From assembly GCA_002403105.1 (NCBI GenBank), contig DHHD01000007.1, positions 1 to 16,346 on the forward strand: DNA of 16,346 nt, read 5' to 3'. The position numbers and the translations under genes were made by a program. Of this stretch, positions 15,026-16,346 are shown in pieces (position 1 is the first letter of the stretch; each line of letters starts with the position of its first letter). This DNA is from Anaerolineaceae bacterium UBA4781. Lineage in GTDB: Bacteria > Chloroflexota > Anaerolineae > Anaerolineales > Anaerolineaceae. The notes beneath the pieces were generated by a model. The model did not search any database. It saw only the letters and a list, made by a program, of their open reading frames with translations, and was not told the origin of the DNA.

Positions 15026-16243
15026 CTAACAGCGCGGTTTGATGTCAATTACTTTACCAGTAGTTAGTGGGTGACCTAATCCTGAATAGGAATAGTCGAG
15101 CACTTTCCCCTTCGCAAAATACGAAAAATCGAATTCCACTGCATCTCCGGCTTTTTTACCCGGAATAGGCATAAGCCTGGCAGTGAGTGGTTTATTCAAG
15201 CGCAGCCCCAGCGCGGCGATATCCAGCAGTAATGCCTCGATCTTTTCCGCCTCAATATCCCCTGGTAATGGGACGGTATCCAACCCCGTCCCACAAACAC
15301 TGGAATACTGCAGTACATCATAGATCGAAAGAAGCCCTGCGCCACTGCGCGCGGCTAGAATAGCATCTTCCAAAATAGGCATCATTAACCCATTGAAACC
15401 TGTTTTTTTCCATTTGCCCGAATCCAATGCGCCAGCGAGAATGGTTGCTGCTGCCAGGCTCCCGGCAGAACCAATGGCTCCAACTCCCATGGTTTCCAGC
15501 GCCTTTCCAAAAGAACACCACTCTTCCGGAAAGGGAGCCAATGAAAAATCAAAACCTTTAAAAGAGATAGGCGATTGAGATCTTATTTTTCCGATTACGG
15601 ATTCCATTTTTATGGCTTGTTCTTCAAAGGTTGAGCACAAAGCCTGGCAGCCGCTGTTAATATCCGCTGCCTGCTCGAAGGTATTCAGCGCTGTATCCGC
15701 ACATTCCATCGCCAGTGAAAAAGCAAGTTCTCCGCTTGCTCCATATGCTGCGGGGAAAAAAGGCGTGAATGGCTTTACGTTTGCCAACGCTGCAAAACGC
15801 AGATTAGCAAAACCATCTGCTTCCAGCCTGGAAACTTGTTTGATCACTGCTGCGCAACTGCGGATATCTAACAGAGATAATCTGCCTTGCGAATCGGTAA
15901 GCTGCATGCTAACAAAAAGGATATTTGAGATGGATAAAATAGCCGGGATGAGGGATTCGGCGGAACAGGTATTCACAGAACAGGGTCCCAAAGATAGATA
16001 ATCAAACCCGGATTCCTGGGCATAGCTGCATAGATCGTTTACCTTTCGGAAAGCAATTCGTTCATCCTTGAAATCCAGCCATTGCGGAAAAGGTGTGGTT
16101 GCCAGACGAACGCTCTGCACTTCATATCCGTCAGATGCCAGATCCTTTTTCAATGCTTCCTTATGAGCGTGAATTGCAGGAAAGACAGATTCAAGCGGAG
16201 CCTGCACCGGATCAAAAAAATAAGTGATGGAACGTATTCTCAT
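15026..16243 (-). CDS. DUF711 (UPF0210) family protein
   Basis: A 405-residue, probably cytoplasmic protein of unknown function. It begins MRIRSITYFFDP, as family members do, and carries the hallmark C-terminal blocks FSLAPFPEEWCSFGKALETMG (from 233), GFNGLMMPILED (282-293) and YSSVCGTGLDTVPLPGD (313-329) with the conserved Cys317. It has many cysteines (including 72, 88, 93, 130, 181, 199, 203, 243, 317) and ends in Cys405. The fold is thought to be related to glycyl-radical enzymes by some databases, but no activity is established and no glycyl-radical RVxGY motif is seen here. Its ATG overlaps the stop of the upstream RNA methyltransferase gene as ATGA, so the two are co-transcribed and coupled; AGAGAG about six bases upstream is a weak ribosome binding site. 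No terminator lies downstream. Confidence 0.85.
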   Translation of the reverse strand: MRIRSITYFFDPVQAPLESVFPAIHAHKEALKKDLASDGYEVQSVRLATTPFPQWLDFKDERIAFRKVNDLCSYAQESGFDYLSLGPCSVNTCSAESLIPAILSISNILFVSMQLTDSQGRLSLLDIRSCAAVIKQVSRLEADGFANLRFAALANVKPFTPFFPAAYGASGELAFSLAMECADTALNTFEQAADINSGCQALCSTFEEQAIKMESVIGKIRSQSPISFKGFDFSLAPFPEEWCSFGKALETMGVGAIGSAGSLAAATILAGALDSGKWKKTGFNGLMMPILEDAILAARSGAGLLSIYDVLQYSSVCGTGLDTVPLPGDIEAEKIEALLLDIAALGLRLNKPLTARLMPIPGKKAGDAVEFDFSYFAKGKVLDYSYSGLGHPLTTGKVIDIKPRC

Positions 16244-16346
16244 CGCGCTCTCTGGCGTGCAGCTTCATACAGCAGAATATTGGCTGACATGGCGGCATTC
16301 AAACTTTCCATGCTTCCAGGCATGGGAATGAGCAGACTCTGGTGTG
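16240..16346 (-). CDS. TrmH/SpoU-family RNA 2'-O-methyltransferase, C-terminal end only
   Basis: Reading the minus strand from the window edge gives 34 complete codons and a TGA stop at 16242-16240: HQSLLIPMPGSMESLNAAMS followed by ANILLYEAARQRAR. This is motif 3 of the SpoU/TrmH family (IPM-x-G-x-x-ESLN-x-x-x-S), which binds S-adenosylmethionine in the trefoil knot; the helix after it closes the fold. The enzyme methylates a ribose 2'-OH in rRNA or tRNA. RlmB-like or TrmH-like cannot be decided from this fragment. The remainder lies beyond the right edge. It overlaps the DUF711 gene by four bases. Confidence 0.88.
   Translation of the reverse strand, partial: HQSLLIPMPGSMESLNAAMSANILLYEAARQRAR

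Noticed and set aside
1..16346. Mobile elements, CRISPR arrays, toxin-antitoxin or other defence systems
   Set aside because: No transposase, integrase, regularly spaced repeats or recognisable defence gene was seen on either strand.

Overview
The window looks like a bacterial chromosome segment, most likely from the Chloroflexota, class Anaerolineae. That placement is an inference. It rests on surface proteins with Pro/Thr-rich stalks and TPR domains, a CIRCE-controlled groESL operon, a corrinoid-type URO-D family protein, a DUF711 protein and a simple nucleoside importer. No phage, insertion sequence, CRISPR array or clear sign of recent transfer was seen.

Left end (1-1760): the 5' half of a tRNA-Arg(TCG) gene runs off the edge on the minus strand. 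On the plus strand follow a probable cyclic-di-GMP-I (GEMM-I) riboswitch, an intrinsic terminator about 30 nt beyond it, a structured stretch with inverted repeats that contains no gene, and a URO-D/MtaA-like protein gene. A shared bidirectional terminator separates this gene from the convergent transporter operon.

Centre-left, minus strand (1761-9242): two transcription units lie head to tail. The upstream one (9242 to 7214) is trmD plus an MFS transporter of the sugar type. The next one (7072 to 1761) encodes a complete BMP-family nucleoside ABC importer: lipoprotein, double-NBD ATPase and two permeases, in the order of Bacillus nupNOPQ. A strong hairpin terminator just after the lipoprotein gene probably makes the binding protein more abundant than the transporter core.

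Centre-right, plus strand (9318-15024): a promoter divergent from trmD drives two coupled, paralogous membrane-anchored TPR proteins. Next comes groES-groEL with a sigma-A-type promoter and a perfect CIRCE operator (HrcA control), closed by a strong terminator. A lipoprotein with a PpiC/parvulin domain follows. Protein-folding functions inside the cell (GroESL) and outside it (PpiC lipoprotein) are therefore neighbours, but separate promoters and the terminator argue that they are not one operon.

Right end, minus strand (15026-16346): a DUF711 family protein overlaps by ATGA the end of a TrmH/SpoU-type RNA 2'-O-methyltransferase gene that leaves the window. It meets the PpiC gene tail to tail with a one-base gap.

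The features most worth a second look are the c-di-GMP riboswitch and the structured region ahead of the URO-D-like gene, the TPR pair with conserved cysteines and a Cys-rich insert in only one copy, and the genes that seem to be transcribed with almost no leader (trmD and the PpiC lipoprotein).
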